Of a stretch of DNA of 64,000 nucleotides, positions 60,431-64,000 are shown in pieces. Position numbers and translations under genes: made by a program. This DNA comes from Mycolicibacterium sp. CH28 (GTDB lineage: Bacteria; Actinomycetota; Actinomycetes; Mycobacteriales; Mycobacteriaceae): the NCBI RefSeq assembly GCF_004745805.1, contig NZ_SRLQ01000014.1, positions 310,001 through 374,000 on the forward strand, read 5' to 3'. Under the pieces are notes generated by a model that saw only the letters and a list, made by a program, of their open reading frames with translations, was not told where the DNA came from and did not search any database. Numbering within the stretch: position 1 is the first letter of the stretch; every line of letters starts with the position of its first letter.

Positions 60431-63400
60431 ATGGGTTCTGTTCGCATGTCCACACAAGACTCTTGGGGGCTGGACAATCTTGATTCGACGGCCGAATTAC
60501 GGTCGTTGCCAGTCAAATTCGGCGGAATGGCGGCATTCAAGCCTGCCTCGGGCCACGTTCGCCTGGCCACCTGGGTGGGTGCATCGGCCATCGCCCTGGG
60601 TATCGGCGCTGCTTTGGCTGCCACTCCGGCGACGGCATCGGCCGATGCCACCGGCTCGGCTGGGACAAGCTCGGGCAGCGCGTCGGCCAAGGGCCCGACC
60701 AAAGCGACGGGCAGTCATCGGTCGAGCGCCTCGCAGGCGTCCGACACGGCTCCCTCGTCCGCGTCCGATAGCGATTCACCCACTGCCGGATCCGTGAAGT
60801 CCACTGTCGGATCCGTGAATAGGGCTGCATCCGGCCGTGTTTCACGATCATCGGTGAACCGGGTGCACACCCCGAGTGCCGCAGTCAACGACAGCGACAG
60901 TCAGTCCGCGGTGTCGACGACTCCAGAAGCCGCCGCGAAGAAGGCGCCCAGCGCGGCCGCCGTCGGCACCCTGCCGAATCTCGGACCTGTACTCGGCCTG
61001 TTCATCGGCAACGGCACCGCCGAGCACCCCAACGGCGGAATCCTCATCGGCAACGGCTACTCGTGGACTGCCGACACATGCGATGCCGGATCGGCCTGCA
61101 ATGGCGGCAACGGCGGGTTCCTGGGTAACGGCGGCAACGGCTTCAACGGCGGAAATGGCGGAGCCGCAGGCTGGTTCGGCAACGGCGGAGACGGCGGTGA
61201 CGGCGTCGAGGCCGTGAGTGCCGGCCGTGGCGGCAATGGCGGTCGAGGCGGCGTCATCAGCGGTAACGGCGGTTATGGCGGTGCCGGCGCACAGTATCTC
61301 GGCCACGGCGGGACCGGCGGCAATGGAGGATCTGCCGTCATCTTCGGACACGGCGGGGACGGCGGAGCCGGGGGCGCTGCTGCAGACAGCCCCTTCCCCG
61401 GGGCTACCGGCGGGACCGGCGGGCGCGGTGGAAGCGGTGGGCTGCTCACAGGTAACGGCGGCGCCGGAGGCACCGGAGGGGCCGCGATCCCCGAAGACAG
61501 TGTCGGCGGCGTTGGTGGTCACGGCGGCAATACGGGGTTGCTGTCGCTGAACGGCACTGGAGGTGCGGGCGGCGCCGGCGGCAACGCCGCGACCGGTGGG
61601 CAGGGCGGCGATGGCGGCAGCGGTGGAGCGTTGTCGATCTTCTCCATCGGCGGCGCCGGCGGCGAGGGTGGCTACAGTCCAATTCAGGGCTACGGGACCT
61701 ACCACGGTGGCCGAGGTGGCGACGGCGGTACCGGCGGCCTCTGGCTCGGTAACGGTGGGGACGGCGGTACCGGCGGCCGAGGCGGTGGCAACGGTGGCAA
61801 TGGTGGCAATGTCGGGCTGCTTTCGCTCCTCGGTGGCGGCGGTGACGGCGGCGATGGCGGTGTGGGCCAGACCGGCACTCCGGGCAGCAACGGTGTGATC
61901 GGCCGTATCTATGGCCTTGATGGGGAGGCCGGTGGTCAAGGTGGCGGCGGTGGCAACGGTGGCGCCGGCAGTCTGGTGTTCGGTGTCGGCGGTGATGGCG
62001 GTGCCGGCGGTGAGGGCGGAGTTGGCGGCGTCGGCGGCAAGGGATACAGCCGCACGGACGCCGAGGAACAACTCACCGGCAACGGCCTACCCGGCGGTGA
62101 CGGCGGAGTCGGCGGCCGGGGTGGCGACGGTGGCGCCGTCGGTGGTGCCCCGGGCGTCGGCCGGTACTTGTTCTTCATCTCGTCCAACGGCGACGCCGGT
62201 GCGGCCGGAGATGGCGGTCACGGCGGAGTCGGGGGCGCGGGCGGCTGGGGTGGCACCAGCAGAGACGTGACTGCGGTCGGGGGCACCGGTGGCAAGGGGG
62301 GTACGGGTGGTGCCGGCGGAAACGGCGGAGCTGCGACAGACATCAGCCCTGCCGGTCAGGGCGGAACCGGCGCCGACGGCGGTGCCGGCGGAGGCGGCGG
62401 CTACGGAAACGGCACCGGAGGCGCCGCGGGCGTCGGAGGTGACGGCGGCGCCGGCGGAAACGGCGGAGCCAGCAGCAGCACACAAGCCGGCAATAACGGC
62501 GGTGAGGGCGGTGTGGGCGGTGTCGGTGGAGCCGGTGGCTACACCAAGCTGAACGGTGTCCCCGCTGTCGGCGGTCGCGGTGGCGACGGGGGCCGCGGCG
62601 GTGACGGCGGCAAACAGGCTGGTACCGGCGGCGACTTTGGCCAGGGCGGTCAGGGTGGTTACCAGGTGGAGAACGGGGTCTATGGGTCGCAGGCCGCCAA
62701 CGGCCCGCAGGGTGAGCCCGGAGGGCACGGAACTCCGTCCGTTCCCGCCGCTTCAGCGGTAGCGGCGCGATCCGTCGTCGACGTCCCTGCGGCGCTCGCA
62801 TCGGCATCGGCATCAGCCCTGCCGTCGCTGCAGTCGCTGTGGACCGACTTCGCCAACCAGATGACCTACATCTTGTTCAACGGCGCGCCGACCGTGACGA
62901 ACGGCACGAATCCACAAAACCCGCAAGACGGCTCCATCAGCGGGCGGCTGTATGGGGTCAGCCACAATCCCTACACGGTCACGTATTCCATCGGGACTCC
63001 TCCCAAGTACGGCGAGTTGAAGGATTTCAACCCGACGACCGGTACATACACCTACGTCCCGAAAACGGCACTGGTCACGCCGGGCGTGACCGACAGCTTC
63101 ACCATCGTCGTCGACAACGGCGCCGGTGCGCAGCTGTCCGGCATTGCCGGGCTGATTCAGCACACGCTGCATTCGCTCGCGATCCAAGTGGGCCTGGCCA
63201 AGGCCGACACCTACGAGCAGGCGTTTACCGTCAAGGTGCTCGGAGACGGCGTCTACGGTCTCCAATCCAACAGCCAGTACGCGATCGTCAACCAGAGCTA
63301 CTCCAATTGCACGCTGAACGCGACGGGGGCAGCGATTCGCCAGGCGACCAAGGGTCAGGAGATGCCCAACGAGCAACGAATGGTCGATCTCGCCCAGCAG

Positions 63401-63856
63401 ACCAACAGCGTTGTCAGGCCCGGGGCGAAGATGTACCTCGACGAAAACACCGAAGACGGTGTCGATGTCGCGGACGCGGTCGTGCTGATGGCGAAGTACT
63501 ACAACTTGACCGCCAAGACCACGCGTTACGGCGATAGTCCGGACGCCATGGCCGACCTGCAGGCGAACCTGGCCTACGGCAACGCCACGATGGTCACCAT
63601 CTCCGCGTCGTTGATGTGGAACGCCATCCCAGGCGCGTCGAACCAGGGCAACCCGAACTACACCGATCTCGACCACGAGATCGTCGTGGTTGCCGTGGAT
63701 CGCAAAGCCGGAAAGGTCTACGTCAACGACAGCTCGGCGTCCGACGCACAGGGCAACCCAATCGGCGCAGGCATGGAAGTGTCGCTAGCCGCATTCCTGT
63801 CCTCCTGGAAGACCAGCGGTTACGAGCTGACGGTCGTCAACCCCGCCGCCACATGA
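60431..63856 (+). CDS. secreted PGRS-like Gly-rich protein with Ig-like domain and C39-like peptidase
   Basis: The 1141-residue protein has a long signal region (hydrophobic part about 45-65, cleavage near TASA at 70), a linker, a GNGTAEHPNGGILIGNGYSW module, a Gly-rich PGRS-like region (about 215-770, GGxGGx repeats), an Ig-like domain (about 813-900, PKYGELKDF then GTYTYVPK), and a papain-like peptidase (about 936-1141). Candidate catalytic residues are Q955 and C960 (NQSYSNC), H1082 (DLDHEIVVV) and N1099 (YVNDSS). The spacing fits Peptidase_C39-like enzymes. Unlike PE_PGRS proteins it lacks a PE domain. It is probably an exported surface protease with an elastic spacer. Confidence 0.8.
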   Translation: MGSVRMSTQDSWGLDNLDSTAELRSLPVKFGGMAAFKPASGHVRLATWVGASAIALGIGAALAATPATASADATGSAGTSSGSASAKGPTKATGSHRSSASQASDTAPSSASDSDSPTAGSVKSTVGSVNRAASGRVSRSSVNRVHTPSAAVNDSDSQSAVSTTPEAAAKKAPSAAAVGTLPNLGPVLGLFIGNGTAEHPNGGILIGNGYSWTADTCDAGSACNGGNGGFLGNGGNGFNGGNGGAAGWFGNGGDGGDGVEAVSAGRGGNGGRGGVISGNGGYGGAGAQYLGHGGTGGNGGSAVIFGHGGDGGAGGAAADSPFPGATGGTGGRGGSGGLLTGNGGAGGTGGAAIPEDSVGGVGGHGGNTGLLSLNGTGGAGGAGGNAATGGQGGDGGSGGALSIFSIGGAGGEGGYSPIQGYGTYHGGRGGDGGTGGLWLGNGGDGGTGGRGGGNGGNGGNVGLLSLLGGGGDGGDGGVGQTGTPGSNGVIGRIYGLDGEAGGQGGGGGNGGAGSLVFGVGGDGGAGGEGGVGGVGGKGYSRTDAEEQLTGNGLPGGDGGVGGRGGDGGAVGGAPGVGRYLFFISSNGDAGAAGDGGHGGVGGAGGWGGTSRDVTAVGGTGGKGGTGGAGGNGGAATDISPAGQGGTGADGGAGGGGGYGNGTGGAAGVGGDGGAGGNGGASSSTQAGNNGGEGGVGGVGGAGGYTKLNGVPAVGGRGGDGGRGGDGGKQAGTGGDFGQGGQGGYQVENGVYGSQAANGPQGEPGGHGTPSVPAASAVAARSVVDVPAALASASASALPSLQSLWTDFANQMTYILFNGAPTVTNGTNPQNPQDGSISGRLYGVSHNPYTVTYSIGTPPKYGELKDFNPTTGTYTYVPKTALVTPGVTDSFTIVVDNGAGAQLSGIAGLIQHTLHSLAIQVGLAKADTYEQAFTVKVLGDGVYGLQSNSQYAIVNQSYSNCTLNATGAAIRQATKGQEMPNEQRMVDLAQQTNSVVRPGAKMYLDENTEDGVDVADAVVLMAKYYNLTAKTTRYGDSPDAMADLQANLAYGNATMVTISASLMWNAIPGASNQGNPNYTDLDHEIVVVAVDRKAGKVYVNDSSASDAQGNPIGAGMEVSLAAFLSSWKTSGYELTVVNPAAT
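61090..62740 (+). repeat. PGRS-like glycine-rich coding repeats
   Basis: Degenerate Gly-Gly-Xaa-Gly-Gly-Xaa triplet repeats, coded by GGCGG-type sequence, fill residues about 215-770. There are no direct-repeat/spacer units, so it is not a CRISPR array. Such repeats are prone to slippage and recombination. Confidence 0.85.
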
Positions 63857-63876
63857 TTGCCAAGGGGGTGCGTCGG

Positions 63877-63891
63877 TTGACCGTATATCGT
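63877..63891 (+). promoter_or_regulatory. candidate promoter of mutT2
   Basis: TTGACC at 63877-63882 and TATCGT at 63886-63891 lie just upstream of the ATG at 63900. Their spacing is too short for a classic -35/-10 pair, but TATCGT fits TANNNT and ends eight bases before the ATG, so a leaderless start is possible. Confidence 0.35.
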
Positions 63892-63899
63892 TGCACCCC

Positions 63900-64000
63900 A
63901 TGCCCACCCAGATCGTCGTTGCCGGAGCGCTGATCTCCGGCGCGACGGTCTTGGTGGCCCAGCGCCGGCGACCGCCGGAACTGGCCGGGCTGTGGGAACT
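63900..64000 (+). CDS. mutT2: MutT2-type Nudix hydrolase (3' truncated)
   Basis: Only the first 33 codons are inside the window. MPTQIVVAGALISGATVLVAQRRRPPELAGLWEL is like the N-terminus of MutT2, a Nudix enzyme that hydrolyses oxidised or 5-methyl deoxycytidine nucleotides in mycobacteria. The Nudix box lies beyond the window edge. It stands in the same position relative to Rv1159A as Rv1160, but with the Gly-rich protein gene in between. Confidence 0.85.
   Translation, partial: MPTQIVVAGALISGATVLVAQRRRPPELAGLWE

Noticed and set aside
61090..62740. Possible CRISPR or satellite repeat
   Set aside because: The repeats are short degenerate glycine codon triplets in one open frame with no fixed repeat/spacer unit.

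Overview
The window looks like a chromosomal segment of a non-tuberculous, probably rapidly growing mycobacterium (Mycobacterium/Mycolicibacterium). The evidence is the high GC content, many GTG starts, many candidate leaderless promoters (TANNNT 6-8 bases before the start codon), and mycobacterial families: MmpL, Mce-associated membrane proteins, WS/DGAT acyltransferases, an MPT63-type lipoprotein, a FAS1 (MPT70/83-type) protein, PimE and a PGRS-like glycine-rich surface protein. From memory of the M. tuberculosis H37Rv map, the backbone runs parallel to Rv1112 (ychF) through Rv1120c, Rv1123c (bpoB), Rv1124 (ephC), Rv1125, Rv1135A/Rv1136, Rv1142c, Rv1143 (mcr), Rv1144, mmpL13, Rv1147, Rv1151c (sirtuin), Rv1152, Rv1153c (omt), Rv1155, Rv1156, Rv1157c/Rv1158c, Rv1159 (pimE), Rv1159A to Rv1160 (mutT2). 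No tRNA, rRNA, CRISPR array or intact insertion sequence was seen.

Layout. 1-10.5 kb: truncated ychF, small secreted or lipid-anchored proteins, a MerR regulator divergent from an alpha/beta hydrolase, a class III nucleotide cyclase, a D-2-hydroxyacid dehydrogenase, a cupin and an NmrA-like protein. 10.5-15.7 kb: a minus-strand operon alsD-alsS-fumC-thrE (acetoin synthesis plus fumarase and an amino-acid exporter). 15.8-20.9 kb: two alpha/beta hydrolases flanking an orphan Mce-associated pair, a WS/DGAT-like protein and DoxX. 20.9-32.3 kb: lipid and steroid metabolism, with a DUF3556 membrane protein behind a near-perfect KstR-type operator, a thiolase and enoyl-CoA hydratase pair, FAS1, a gamma carbonic anhydrase, a CPBP protease, and the echA / mcr-SDR-nitronate monooxygenase cluster ended by strong hairpins. 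32.6-39.8 kb: MmpL, methyltransferases, a sirtuin, a short GntR regulator, a Cys-containing tandem-repeat secreted protein and an Rv1155-like F420 enzyme. 40-43 kb: a very large secreted protein with an Ig-like domain, a seven-bladed propeller and an aerolysin-like C-terminus. 43-51 kb: MFS, then a six-gene run of LytS/LytTR two-component system and two DUF485/acetate-symporter pairs. 51-64 kb: an orphan HsdR-N nuclease, small secreted proteins, an HhH-GPD glycosylase with a decayed partial duplicate, WS/DGAT, Ala/Pro-rich proteins, pimE, a pterin dehydratase, and a secreted Gly-rich protein ending in a C39-like peptidase, next to decayed duplicates of itself and of the dehydratase; mutT2 is cut by the right edge.

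The most unusual items are the two large secreted proteins (40065-42905 and 60431-63856), which appear inserted in the otherwise conserved Rv1155-Rv1160 order, and the tandem duplication and decay around the second. Functions are inferred from reading translated sequence without database searches. H37Rv correspondences are from memory.
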